Of a stretch of 64,000 bases of DNA, positions 25,683-34,741 are shown piece by piece. Source of the stretch: an uncultured Acidobacteriaceae bacterium (lineage in GTDB: Bacteria > Acidobacteriota > Terriglobia > Terriglobales > Acidobacteriaceae); contig CALFMO010000006.1 in assembly GCA_937879855.1 (NCBI GenBank), positions 310,001-374,000 on the forward strand. The letters run 5' to 3'. The translations under genes were made by a program, and so were the position numbers. How positions within the stretch are numbered: position 1 is the first letter of the stretch; every line of letters begins with the position of its first letter. A model generated the notes under the pieces. It worked only from the letters and a program-made list of their open reading frames with translations, searched no databases and was not told where the DNA came from.

Positions 25683-26519
25683 TCACTCGCCTTTTAGGCT
25701 ACGATTCTTCTGTTGCTCCTTCTGGAGGCGGAGCTCGGCAAAGTTCACCTGCCGAAGCAATTCTTTTTCGCGTTCCCTGCAAAGACTCAGTTGTTGCTGG
25801 AGCGCATTTACCTTCGCAACCAAATCTCCGTCCTGGCCAAAGAGTCCTATCTGGCCGGGTGGTGAGGGATCATTTGGAGTCGAACGTTTCGACGTCTTTG
25901 CCACCGACGACGCGGAAACGGCTAATCTGGGAGGTTCTACTCGGGCTGGGGGTACGGGTGCAAGCGGAGCTGCTTTTCCGTTCTCATCGGAGTTTCCAAC
26001 ACGCTTCCGCTCTTTGCCTAGGGTGTCTTTTGGGACCGTACTTGCTGCGGCTTCGCCCGTGACTCTGGCCTCTGAAGATTCCGTCAATGCCTCCATGAGT
26101 GCATGATTCCGCTTCGTCGCCGCTATAACCTGCGCTTCGGCGCGCGCCAGAGCGTTGTGATATTGAGTTAGGCATTCAGAAGCAATCAGTTCACGCCTGT
26201 CACGCAGTCTTTGCTGGTGAACGATTACAATAAGAAACACTCCCAACGAACCTAAAGCGGCGACGTTCGACCAGAAATAGCCGCGAGAGAGCGTCTGTTC
26301 AAGGATTAACTTGCGTCCTTCATCCACGCACTGGCCGTAATCAAGGTCGGATGGATTGACTCGTTTGAGCGCGAAATCAAGCAACCCCTCCCGCTGTTTT
26401 GTCACTCTTCCAGACGTATGGTTGCGCGTGGGATGAGAGTCCTGGGCGACCAAGTGCGGCACTGCGAAAACCAGCAAGAGGCAGAGGTGCAACACGCGTA
26501 ATGGGAGATTGGCTACCAT
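25683..26519 (-). CDS. Membrane protein with coiled coil, transfer-associated
   Basis: 278 aa. Signal peptide (1-25), periplasmic stretch, membrane helix at ~85-103 (VAALGSLGVFLIVIVHQQ), then a helical region, a proline/serine linker and a C-terminal coiled coil (ALQQQLSLCREREKELLR). The start overlaps the coupling-protein gene by seven bases. Topology suggests an inner-membrane partner of the coupling protein. No family recognised. Confidence 0.6.
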   Translation of the reverse strand: MVANLPLRVLHLCLLLVFAVPHLVAQDSHPTRNHTSGRVTKQREGLLDFALKRVNPSDLDYGQCVDEGRKLILEQTLSRGYFWSNVAALGSLGVFLIVIVHQQRLRDRRELIASECLTQYHNALARAEAQVIAATKRNHALMEALTESSEARVTGEAAASTVPKDTLGKERKRVGNSDENGKAAPLAPVPPARVEPPRLAVSASSVAKTSKRSTPNDPSPPGQIGLFGQDGDLVAKVNALQQQLSLCREREKELLRQVNFAELRLQKEQQKNRSLKGE

Positions 26520-28321
26520 GTCAATCGACCGCTCCGTCCGCGCAGCCGGCTATTTCTCCTGCTGATTTCCGGGTCTTTGAAGCGGAGATTAGCCCCGGCT
26601 TGACGCGACTGCGGAGAGTAAAGACGCGGATAGATTGTAGGCAGCAACTGCGGCAACCGATATTCTGTCGGGATGCGAACATGCAGGTGCGAATGCAATG
26701 TGCCTTGCTTCTGGTCGGTCATCAGGATTTCCATTTGACCGAGCGGCAGATTCTTAATGCGGTCATCTTTGGAACGAGTTGCCTTGACATCTGTCTCGCT
26801 GCCGGACCCTACGTCTTCGTATGTTTCCCGGACAATCCCTCGACGCGCGATGTTGACAGTGCGCTTCTTCTCCGAGACTTCAGCTGACGCTTTGCGGAAG
26901 TACTGCGCCGTGGCCTCGTCTCTGGTGCGCAACAAGATGTTGGTATTGGGCGCGGAAGAAATGTCGTCCTGGAAACCGCGGCCGACTCTCAGTAATTGCG
27001 GAAGAGACTGAAGCGCAAACAGAAATGCGGTATTTGTGCCGCGCGCGGTTTGCAGGATCTGTGCGAAATTGGAGTAGGCAAAGGGCGCGAATTCGTCGAG
27101 GATCACGCTCACCATCGGTCTGTCATCGCGCCGCCGTTCCTGCTCATCTTCATAACGTTTCCCGATGACCAATTGCATATTCTGCAGCAACATGCGTCCC
27201 AGAGCTGTGACTGCTTTAGAGTTCTTATTCACGTTCAGGGAAACAAACAGGATCAACTCTTGATCAATTACTTCATCAAGAGACAGGAGGTCATCGTAGG
27301 CGCCAGTGATAAGCGAAAGGTCATCCTCCAGGAACGTCATGAGCTCATTCAGCAGCCCCTGGATCTTGGGAACACGGTCCCTGTCCTCGAATGATTGCTG
27401 AAGATTTCGGACCGACATCTCGAAATTGAGACGACGCTGAGTATCCACTTCGTTGAGGGATTCCAGGTACGTGCGTGCGGCGGCAATTTGCTCCCGCATG
27501 ACTTGCGGGTCGAGCGCCGTCACCAAGACGTCGTGAATGTTGAAGCGCTTTCCGGTATGCGCTAGGACACGCACCAGATCGTTGAGATAAGTGGCCTGGT
27601 GGCCGTGGAAGAAGTCTTGTTTCAGATCGAAGGATTCAAAAACAAAGTTCGCATGTTCCTGGTACAAACCGGCTGGGGAAAACAAAGGATTGTAGCGTAC
27701 GGAAATGTCGGGTCGCGCCGGATTTAGAACACGCAGCTGATGCATGCGGCCTGCGGCTTCAATCGTAGGGAGCAGGTCGGCCAGAAACTCCTGATCACCT
27801 TTGCCGTCGAAGATCAGCATCGGAATACGGTGAGGAGTGTCCTTGCCTCCGACAGTTCTGCGCAGATCCTGAGTGATAATGTTTCTGAGCAAGGTCGTTT
27901 TGCCTGAGCCAGTTGCGCCAAAGACGACAGCCTGCATTACTCTGATTGCATCCGGCCAAAGCCACGGCTTTCCGTGTACGTCGTAACCCAGAACGATCGC
28001 ATTCTGGTTGAATGCAGACCTCAGGGCAGCAGTATCTTTTTTATGGCTGATAAAGATGGGAGGATGAGGCCATGCCTCCTCCCGCCTTCTGCGTAGAGTC
28101 AGAGCGTGCCACATGATCGATCCCACCCCGCCCGCTGCCGCAACGAAATATAACGCGGCTTCGATTACTTGAGACGTGCGCAAATGGAGCCGGGAAACAA
28201 GAACGTAAGAAATCCCGAGCAAAAGAAGAATGGCCAAGGCGATAATGGCGAATGCGGGGTCAGGTTCTCGATCTTGCCATGGAGAACGTGGGGTTGTGGA
28301 ATATTGGCTATGGCGGATCAT
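26513..28321 (-). CDS. Type IV coupling protein (VirD4/TraD-like ATPase)
   Basis: 602 aa. Two N-terminal membrane helices (~24-42 and ~53-73), Walker A GATGSGKT at 135-142, Walker B VILDEF at 406-411, and a TraG/TraD-type core between. These hexameric ATPases dock the relaxase-DNA complex at the secretion channel and pump DNA. It overlaps the small membrane gene upstream (ATGA). It is the clearest sign that the element is or was conjugative. Confidence 0.9.
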   Translation of the reverse strand: MIRHSQYSTTPRSPWQDREPDPAFAIIALAILLLLGISYVLVSRLHLRTSQVIEAALYFVAAAGGVGSIMWHALTLRRRREEAWPHPPIFISHKKDTAALRSAFNQNAIVLGYDVHGKPWLWPDAIRVMQAVVFGATGSGKTTLLRNIITQDLRRTVGGKDTPHRIPMLIFDGKGDQEFLADLLPTIEAAGRMHQLRVLNPARPDISVRYNPLFSPAGLYQEHANFVFESFDLKQDFFHGHQATYLNDLVRVLAHTGKRFNIHDVLVTALDPQVMREQIAAARTYLESLNEVDTQRRLNFEMSVRNLQQSFEDRDRVPKIQGLLNELMTFLEDDLSLITGAYDDLLSLDEVIDQELILFVSLNVNKNSKAVTALGRMLLQNMQLVIGKRYEDEQERRRDDRPMVSVILDEFAPFAYSNFAQILQTARGTNTAFLFALQSLPQLLRVGRGFQDDISSAPNTNILLRTRDEATAQYFRKASAEVSEKKRTVNIARRGIVRETYEDVGSGSETDVKATRSKDDRIKNLPLGQMEILMTDQKQGTLHSHLHVRIPTEYRLPQLLPTIYPRLYSPQSRQAGANLRFKDPEISRRNSRLRGRSGRLTW

Positions 28322-28542
28322 GGTTGGAAATAGGTGAAATACAGAGCGACAATTGCTGAGAAGGCACCGAGAATGCTCAACACAACGAGGAGTGGGTGCG
28401 GGCGAAACCGACCGTTCGCCTCTTCAGGCTTCACCGGATCGGCAAGGCTCCTCCAAACAATTTGCACAAGCCTTGCCTCCGGGTCCTGCGCATAAAGTTG
28501 CTGCAGTTCCTTGCGCATGTCGCTTTGATCCATGGCCTGCAT
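28318..28542 (-). CDS. Small tail-anchored membrane protein
   Basis: About 74 aa from ATG 28,542 (MQAMDQSDMRKEL); ATG 28,533 is an alternative. Acidic cytoplasmic part and one C-terminal helix (LLVVLSILGAFSAIVALYF). Coupled to the coupling-protein gene by ATGA overlap, so probably an accessory of it. Function unknown. Confidence 0.55.
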   Translation of the reverse strand: MQAMDQSDMRKELQQLYAQDPEARLVQIVWRSLADPVKPEEANGRFRPHPLLVVLSILGAFSAIVALYFTYFQP

Positions 28543-28546
28543 CTGA

Positions 28547-29395
28547 TTAAAAAACGACTGTCGCCGACACATTCGCGTCAAATGCAATCCTCAAAACGAA
28601 TGGAGTGCTTGGATCCTGTGACCTGCGAATAGCCACAATGCCTTGCTTTCGTTCCCGGGGCGCGATGTCTCCAGCCGGGCTATCGGCATGTGCGATGGCC
28701 AACGGAATCTGTACGGTTTTCCCAAACTCAGCGATGATTTGCTGATCAAGTTGTCGGCCTTTGAGGGGGAGGAGACTTATACTCGACTGTTCCGCCTGAA
28801 TCTCATACAGACTAGGCGTTGTGATCCGGTAGGGTCGGCCGCTCAGGTTCTCGATTGAGTATTGGATATAGAGGCTGTTCTTACTTCGGAAGAGCTGTTG
28901 AATGCGCAGGCCCACGCGATTTCTGGGAGTTTTGATGCCGGCACCATCAACCGGCTCGGCACCCAACAGCGCACGAGTTATTACCATGTCTGCGACCTGC
29001 TCCATCTGGGCGCTGGTGTCGCCAGATGCGGCGGTGGCAGCGGATTTCGGAACTGCAATGCGAATTTCGGCGTTCATATTAATGACGTCTCCAACGGTCA
29101 ATTCATAGCTAAAGCTCTTCTTCGAGGCGGTCCAAATGAACAGATTCGTTGTAACCCCCGCTTTCAACGGTTTGATAAAGACCTTGTTATCTTGCCGCTC
29201 TATCTGAAATGCCGGACTTCCCACGGCCGCCTGCGCTACCGGCTCGTCATATTCAAGGACCGTCAGATGATCCAACGCGGTCACGACGCGTTGGGAGAGC
29301 GAAACAGCGGGATCAGGGACGGGGCGTTCGGAAGCTCCAGCCAGAGCAACGGAACAAGACATATAAACAAGGAGAGAGATTACGGCGCGCTTCAT
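28547..29395 (-). CDS. VirB9/TrbG-like secretion protein
   Basis: 282 aa, ATG 29,395 behind GAGGAAACC. Signal peptide (MKRAVISLLVYMSCSVALAG), then the N-terminal VirB9/TrbG pattern (VGSPAFQIERQDNKVFIKPL, GVTTNLFIWT, YELTVGD) and a beta-rich C-terminal part (RSKNSLYIQYSIENLS). VirB9 forms part of the outer-membrane core with VirB7 and VirB10. A second VirB9-like protein is encoded at 45,850; the two differ greatly. Confidence 0.75.
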   Translation of the reverse strand: MKRAVISLLVYMSCSVALAGASERPVPDPAVSLSQRVVTALDHLTVLEYDEPVAQAAVGSPAFQIERQDNKVFIKPLKAGVTTNLFIWTASKKSFSYELTVGDVINMNAEIRIAVPKSAATAASGDTSAQMEQVADMVITRALLGAEPVDGAGIKTPRNRVGLRIQQLFRSKNSLYIQYSIENLSGRPYRITTPSLYEIQAEQSSISLLPLKGRQLDQQIIAEFGKTVQIPLAIAHADSPAGDIAPRERKQGIVAIRRSQDPSTPFVLRIAFDANVSATVVF

Positions 29396-29464
29396 GGTTT
29401 CCTCAGGTCGTCCAGGGGAGGAACCCCGCCGGGGGATCCACCCTGGACTTTGTTGTGGGCCGTG

Positions 29465-32182
29465 TTAGAAAGGCACGGGCTCCTGGGTTTCGTCAAACTC
29501 AGGCGACGCCTCAATTCCGGCCTCGACGGTTTCTAGTTCGTGGCCGAGTCCATCGTCTTCTCCAACCTGAGCTGCTTGAGCAGTCCTTGCGGCCTGCCGG
29601 GGTTCTGTCTGCTGAACACTTGCATCAGGCGCGAGGTTGCGTTGCTGAAGCTCCGTGTTTTGGTTGACACCTGTCACAGACTGATCGGTTAGCTGGGATT
29701 CTTGCTTCTCGTCAACTGTGACGCTTCCGTCGAGCGAAACCTTCCCGTCCTTGCACTTGAACAGGAATGTCTCTGCTAATCCACCATTGATCGCTTCCAC
29801 CAGATAGGTTCGGCCGTGTTCGTCGATACGAACATAGCCTTCTACAAGTCGCGGTTTGTAAAGGAGGACCTTCCTTCCGCCCGTCAAGTCCGCGAGGCGC
29901 AAAACCAACTCTTGTGCAAATGTTAGCCAGATCAGCGATCCCGTGCCCTTGCCTCTGCATACAATAGAGTTCAGAGCCTGGGCCCACGCCATTCGGTCAA
30001 CAATTTTGTTCTGTGCCCAGATTTTGACGAAACTGATGAGTGCCTTCATCTCATCCTTCGTCCGTTCCTGGTTGAAGTGATAGGCAGCCTGCGCCTGGTT
30101 CTTCGCCGACATTTTCCGCTTTTGTAGTTGCTTGTCGGGATCCCTGCGTACTGCGTCCCACTCTCGACGAGCCTCATCGAGCTTCTTTTTCAGATCCGCT
30201 TCTCGCTGCGCGATGCTGGCAACAATGCATCCGTAGGTCATCTGGAGATAGTGGCATTCTGCGATCATCTTCTCGGTGACCTGCTCACCGTCAATCAGAC
30301 CGATAAATGCCTCCAGCGGAGCCTTTTGTGTCAGCAGTTCGTCAAAGTGAGGGCGGACGTGGTTGTACAAAATGCCGATCTTGTCGGTTTCCGGTACGTC
30401 AACATGCATGGGCAAATTCGAAACCCTTCGTTCGTTTTTTAGACGAAGCCAGGGCGCCTGGTTCACCTGCCGACGTATGGCGGAGATTTTCTTTTGGTCG
30501 GGTTCGACACCGTGCTTGAGGCTGTCCAGAGCATTCTGAAGTTCCAGAACCAGATCCTGGGCAAAGTCAGGCCTTCCTTGCGCAAGACAGGATGTAATCA
30601 GATCCGTAATGGAGCCGATCTGATTTCCAACCGCCTTCCGAGCAACATGCACAATGTTCCACCAGGGATGTTTTTGCTTGCTTGCCTTAGTCTTGGTTAG
30701 TGGTGTCTCATGGTTGAGGTTGAATCGTTCCGATACCCATACAGGAAAACGATCTTCTCCGACCACTCCCACCAAGTCGAAGTCGAAATCGCCACCGTTC
30801 CGTTTTGCGGTCTCGCTGTGCAAGATGTAGGTCCCCTCTAGCTGTAGTTGGCTAACCACGATTTGCTCGGCGAGGGTGTCAGCATTCGCACAACCTCTTT
30901 TTTGGAGTTCCTTTTGGAGCCGGTCTTTGAGCTCTGTTGGGGATACATGGTCGAGTGGCAGCAGGTCTTCGAACATGCGAATGGGATAACGCACGCAGAG
31001 GCCACGCCGCGACGGCAGTAGCGTGACCGCTTGATGCTGCGGAATCCAATCGGATCCGTGATAGATCCTCCCATCAGCGGCAATCAGGTAGCCATCATCG
31101 GCCAAAGCAAACGCCGGCAGGTGAAATGCCCCTCCGGTGCATGCCTTAAAGGTCCAGCGCGCGAGCAATTTGTCTAGCTGACCGTTCACCCAGGGGTGTT
31201 TGACGATGTGCCCACTCGTGTCGGCCAGCAGCAAGGCCTCCACGGTGCCCATCTCTTCCTCTGGACGTAGGTCAGTTAAGTTTTCCGAATTGTGGCCAAT
31301 GAGTTCAAGCAGTTCCTCGTAACGCCCATTGGCAACCGCACTGCTTACCTGGTCAATTCGCTCTTTCGTCTGCGGCAATATTTCTGTCAGGATTGAATCA
31401 CCCGGCGCGTGCTGGGTGAGGGTGTAGCTGGACTCAAATTCAAGCTGTCTTGAGACCTCACGGATGCCGAGCACGATCTTGCCTCGAAACATCCTTCCGT
31501 TACCAAAGAACTGGAAAACCTTGGCTGGAATTTTCAACCCCGGCTTCATGCAACTCTCGGGCAATACGACGTCGACATCAAGAAGGTCGGCGACGTCATC
31601 TTTCATCAGTTTGAGTGAGCCTTTTCCTTGTGTCTTCTCGAAAGCAATCCGAAACTGGTAGAACGCTCCAGGCGGAAGGCCTAGTTGCGAGAACGCAATC
31701 GATTCCCTGATCCAACCGCGGGAGTCATTCGTCCCGAGGTTATGGTCTGAGACCACTAACACTCTCGCATCCGGCATTTCGATCACGGTGCTGCAATTGG
31801 AGACCAGAATGCCGAAATACGTGATGGCAGCCTGGGGCCAGTTATGAAAACGGTCCGCGATCGCCGCATGGTGCTGCTCGTCAACGAAGTAAAACTTTCC
31901 CTTCTTGGCCGAGCCACTTGCGCCTACTAATTTGTATCGGACACCTTTGTAGACGACATTTCCCATGGTGTTCCGCACACGTGTCTCTTCGATTTCTTCC
32001 AGCGGCTCAACGGGCACGTTGACGGACGCTACTTTGATACCCGGATAGAGAACCTTGAGCAGACTACCCTTGAGGGTACTGTCTTGATCCAGGTCTCTGA
32101 GCCTGGGCATGATGTTTCCGTTGCGGCCGATCTCAAGTTGTTGTATCTGGTCGACCGAGAATGTGTTCTTCTTTGCAGTCAT
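29465..32182 (-). CDS. Putative two-barrel RNA polymerase (RdRp/YonO-like)
   Basis: 905 aa from ATG 32,182, chosen for AAGGAG nine bases upstream; the open frame extends 108 codons into the leader. The segment order follows eukaryotic RdRps and phage YonO-type enzymes. Residues ~78-110 are 'YKGVRYKLVGASGSAKKG'; ~153-190 have 'DSRGWIRESIAF', 'AFYQFRIAF', 'QGKGSLKL'; ~207 has 'LPESCMKP'. Then 'RNGGDFDFDLVGVVGED' puts Asp465, 467 and 469 where those enzymes have the metal-binding DxDGD loop. 'NQIGSITDL' (520-528) and 'ALDSLKHGV' (551-559) follow, like the conserved 'LG-I-N' and 'AVD-K-G' blocks. The loop's usual Gly is Phe here. The C-terminal 100 residues are acidic and Gln-rich. Template, product and role are unknown. 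Confidence 0.65.
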   Translation of the reverse strand: MTAKKNTFSVDQIQQLEIGRNGNIMPRLRDLDQDSTLKGSLLKVLYPGIKVASVNVPVEPLEEIEETRVRNTMGNVVYKGVRYKLVGASGSAKKGKFYFVDEQHHAAIADRFHNWPQAAITYFGILVSNCSTVIEMPDARVLVVSDHNLGTNDSRGWIRESIAFSQLGLPPGAFYQFRIAFEKTQGKGSLKLMKDDVADLLDVDVVLPESCMKPGLKIPAKVFQFFGNGRMFRGKIVLGIREVSRQLEFESSYTLTQHAPGDSILTEILPQTKERIDQVSSAVANGRYEELLELIGHNSENLTDLRPEEEMGTVEALLLADTSGHIVKHPWVNGQLDKLLARWTFKACTGGAFHLPAFALADDGYLIAADGRIYHGSDWIPQHQAVTLLPSRRGLCVRYPIRMFEDLLPLDHVSPTELKDRLQKELQKRGCANADTLAEQIVVSQLQLEGTYILHSETAKRNGGDFDFDLVGVVGEDRFPVWVSERFNLNHETPLTKTKASKQKHPWWNIVHVARKAVGNQIGSITDLITSCLAQGRPDFAQDLVLELQNALDSLKHGVEPDQKKISAIRRQVNQAPWLRLKNERRVSNLPMHVDVPETDKIGILYNHVRPHFDELLTQKAPLEAFIGLIDGEQVTEKMIAECHYLQMTYGCIVASIAQREADLKKKLDEARREWDAVRRDPDKQLQKRKMSAKNQAQAAYHFNQERTKDEMKALISFVKIWAQNKIVDRMAWAQALNSIVCRGKGTGSLIWLTFAQELVLRLADLTGGRKVLLYKPRLVEGYVRIDEHGRTYLVEAINGGLAETFLFKCKDGKVSLDGSVTVDEKQESQLTDQSVTGVNQNTELQQRNLAPDASVQQTEPRQAARTAQAAQVGEDDGLGHELETVEAGIEASPEFDETQEPVPF

Positions 32183-32350
32183 CGTTGTATGCTCCTTAAC
32201 TTTGTTTTTGGGGCACAGTGAGTTAAGAAGTCTGCTGATTCCAGCACGCTCCCTCTCTGTCCGGCCCGTGTTTTTGTTCTTCCACTGGCCGAGCTTCGAG
32301 TGAGCGAGCCGGGTCAGCCACATATCCCCACGAAAGGCCTGTGGGGTGCC
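32183..32350 (-). promoter_or_regulatory. Structured leader RNA, copy A (before polymerase gene)
   Basis: Minus-strand leader with four hairpins in the same order as copy B: CCCCAC/GTGGGG (32,326-32,346), a bulged CCGGCT-type stem (32,288-32,313), GGCCAGTG/CACGGGCC (32,263-32,290) and a 10-bp stem CTTCTTAACT/AGTTAAGGAG (32,192-32,230). The last contains the Shine-Dalgarno AAGGAG, so it should block translation until opened. The ~150 bases above it (32,351-32,502) hold nothing else I can name. Confidence 0.7.
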
Positions 32351-32502
32351 CAAAGGATCAACGACTTGCGTTGACCGCCTCGGAACTCGGTGTCTGATCC
32401 GTGCATTGCTATGATTGCGGGAGTAAGGGCGCGACGCCTGTGCGGACCGCCGAGACCCGCTCGACAGTCCACTCAGGGTGACTACTTCTTTGTGGTCGAT
32501 AC

Positions 32503-33393
32503 TCATGAGAGCTCGATCCGTTGTGGGTTTAAGCTGCGTGCCTGCATTGCAAATGCATGCGCACTCTTCACCTTCAGCTGTTGCTCGACCAAGGTGTACA
32601 GCGCGTTATGGATTGGCACGTCACAGCCGGATGAGCAGACGTGCTCCGCCATCCGTGCGAACAACATTTCGCATCCAGTGGTTAGTTCTGACGTTGGAAT
32701 GTCAGTCAATCCCAACACGGCTGGGCCTTGAAGCGTACCGATCAACGAACTGACTACGGGGCTTGGAAGAGGTTTGGCCGCCTTTGTTGGCAATGCTATG
32801 TCAGCGCCAAAGAAATCCTTCTCGAAAAGATGATCCTCTACGACCACGAGTTCGCCTTTAACCTGGGTACCGGCAAAGGCCATAACAAACTGTTCGAAAG
32901 TGCCGGGATGAAGACCAAGTTTGTCCGCAACCGACTTTTTGATACAGCCTCTCCAGTCGAAGTAACCGGGCATCACGTGAAGTACAAACGTCACGCGCAG
33001 ATCGGGTTCTTGGACCACGGCGGTGCAGGGAGTCACCAAAATATCGAAGTTGGAGATCAGCGCTTCGCCGCACTGTCCAAACCGTTCGGCAATTGCGCTA
33101 ACCGTCTGTTCGTCAACCAGGTAGAGCTCACCCTTGGCAGCGGATTTGCGACTGCCGATGGGTAAGTAACGAATTCCCTGGTAGCTGGATCCGGAGGAAA
33201 CCGCTTGAAATACGTCCATTCTCGAAGAAGAGACACTCAAGCAGGCAACGCGACCCTGAGGATAGAGAACGCTGAAAAGGGTATTGCTAAGCGTTCTCTC
33301 TTCAGTCACGTTGCACGAACGCAACATTCCGCCGTCAAGCTGAAGCTCCCGGATTATCGAAGCTCCCGAATTTGAATTCTGGTTGGTTTGCAT
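32503..33393 (-). CDS. N-terminal-only paralogue of the polymerase
   Basis: 296 aa from ATG 33,393. Residues ~15-250 align in order with the first ~250 residues of the 905-aa protein: 'YQGIRYLPIGSRKSAAKG', 'YLVDEQTVSAIAERF', 'DWRGCIKKSVADKLGL', 'TFEQFVMAFAGTQVKG'. It ends before the Asp-loop barrel, so it has no catalytic residues. Its last ~45 residues have no match in the larger protein. It may be a regulatory or structural subunit, or a competitor. Its leader is a copy of the polymerase leader. Confidence 0.75.
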   Translation of the reverse strand: MQTNQNSNSGASIIRELQLDGGMLRSCNVTEERTLSNTLFSVLYPQGRVACLSVSSSRMDVFQAVSSGSSYQGIRYLPIGSRKSAAKGELYLVDEQTVSAIAERFGQCGEALISNFDILVTPCTAVVQEPDLRVTFVLHVMPGYFDWRGCIKKSVADKLGLHPGTFEQFVMAFAGTQVKGELVVVEDHLFEKDFFGADIALPTKAAKPLPSPVVSSLIGTLQGPAVLGLTDIPTSELTTGCEMLFARMAEHVCSSGCDVPIHNALYTLVEQQLKVKSAHAFAMQARSLNPQRIELS

Positions 33394-33565
33394 ATTCTCT
33401 TTCTCCTCAACTTTGTTTGCTGGCTAGCCAGGTGAGTTAAGGAGTTCGCATGACCGCCGACTTCCTTCCCTCTCGCATGGCCCAGTGTTTTCGTTTCACT
33501 GGCCCAAGCTTGAGTTCGAAAGCTGGGTCAGCACATTTCCCTACGCATGTGGCCGTAGGGTGCTC
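33394..33565 (-). promoter_or_regulatory. Structured leader RNA, copy B
   Basis: Hairpins CCCTACG/CGTAGGG (33,539-33,560), CCCAGCTT/AAGCTTGGG with a bulge (33,503-33,527), TGGGCCAGTG/CACTGGGCCA (33,478-33,506) and CTCCTTAACT/AGTTGAGGAG (33,403-33,444). The last covers the Shine-Dalgarno GAGGAG of the 296-aa gene. Several stems differ from copy A by paired changes that keep the base pairing. Confidence 0.7.
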
Positions 33566-33615
33566 AAATGACCAAACTGTGGTTTGGTCTTCTTGAGAAC
33601 TTGTGCTGGTGCCGT

Positions 33616-33918
33616 CTACTCTGCCTTTGAGTCAACAACGGATTGCTTGGTAATAACCGGATATCCTCCGTTCTGCTGTGCTACTGCTCGAAAAACTGTC
33701 AAAACATAAAAAAACTGTCCTGACTTCAGGGCTTCTATCAGGGCGTCCCCTTCGCAGTTCATTTCTTGCCCCAACTCTGGAGCTTTTAGTGATGAACCCG
33801 GCTTGGGGAGGAAAAACCTGGCTCCCACTTCTTCGGTATTTTTCTTTCTGCGACGAATCGAAGGTTCCTTCGCCGCAGGAGCCTGGCCGTTGTTTCCGCT
33901 TGCTGTTCGTGTTTCCAT
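33616..33918 (-). CDS. Hypothetical protein
   Basis: About 100 aa from ATG 33,918 (METRTASGNNGQ), GAGGG upstream. Disordered basic start (PSIRRRKKNTEEV), then an alpha/beta part (GDALIEALKSGQFFYVLTVF). No match recognised. Sits between VirB8 and the leader/polymerase pair. Confidence 0.55.
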   Translation of the reverse strand: METRTASGNNGQAPAAKEPSIRRRKKNTEEVGARFFLPKPGSSLKAPELGQEMNCEGDALIEALKSGQFFYVLTVFRAVAQQNGGYPVITKQSVVDSKAE

Positions 33919-33982
33919 CTGAGCCCTCGATACCACTGCGTGGTTAAAGGTTGTGGTTTAGACGCCGGCCACCTGGGACAGC

Positions 33983-34705
33983 CTACTTTTGCTCTGCTTC
34001 CTGCAGCGCCAAATTCCGCTTCTCTCCTTCAATTGGTTGTTCCCAAAACTCGCCGACCAGCAAGCCAGTCGGGTTTTCCCTGGATCTCTTTTCAACCGCC
34101 AAACGAAGGTGGAACTCGCTAACGATCTTCTCTGTGCTCTCGCTATGGTCTTCATGTACGTGGTGGATCTCCTTGACCCCAAAGGCTGTGTAGGACAAAG
34201 GGCTCTCTTTCGCAGCTTCAAGCCGTCGCAGATGAAATTCTGAGCGTGTCTGGTCGTCCTGAATCTTGCCGATTAGGTTTTCGGTCTGCATCTTGCTGTA
34301 AGCCGTGTGCCGCAGGTTAGCCGTCATCATGTTCAGAGCGGAAGCCCAATTGGCGCTGACGTTGCTGCTGGAAAACGTCAGATAGTGGTCAAGGAAGGAT
34401 TTTGCGAATGCCCACTTTTCGAGTTCCGTGGGCTCGCTTTCAGCAGCGCCTTGCGAAACGGTGACACTTGGCTTCGATGTGCTGACAATCGCGGCATCGC
34501 CGTTTGAATCTACTCGGATTACAGTCGGCGGTTGAATTCGCACGTACACTGCGAAGGCCACAGCCAGTAAAGCGATCGCTGTTGATGAAAATGCAAGGAC
34601 CATGGCCCGGTTTGCGTATGCTCTTAACGCGCCATCGTGCTCGTAATATCGGCTGTACCGGAGTTTCTCCGGAACATCAGTGCTGGGTTTTGACATCGAC
34701 CACAT
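33983..34705 (-). CDS. VirB8/TrbF-like inner-membrane protein
   Basis: 240 aa, AAGGAG upstream. Short cytoplasmic start, membrane helix at ~34-53 (AMVLAFSSTAIALLAVAFAV), then a periplasmic NTF2-like domain (ANLRHTAYSKMQ, VSEFHLRLAVEKRS). This is the VirB8 layout; VirB8 links the inner-membrane complex to the channel. Located next to the VirB6 gene as in many systems. Confidence 0.8.
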   Translation of the reverse strand: MWSMSKPSTDVPEKLRYSRYYEHDGALRAYANRAMVLAFSSTAIALLAVAFAVYVRIQPPTVIRVDSNGDAAIVSTSKPSVTVSQGAAESEPTELEKWAFAKSFLDHYLTFSSSNVSANWASALNMMTANLRHTAYSKMQTENLIGKIQDDQTRSEFHLRRLEAAKESPLSYTAFGVKEIHHVHEDHSESTEKIVSEFHLRLAVEKRSRENPTGLLVGEFWEQPIEGEKRNLALQEAEQK

Positions 34706-34741
34706 TGTTTGCCTTCTCCTTGTGGTTGGACTAAGCCACCC

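Noticed and set aside
32183..32506. 108-codon N-terminal extension of the polymerase gene
   Set aside because: The extension is the structured leader. The ATG at 32,182 has the ribosome site and matches the start of the paralogue.
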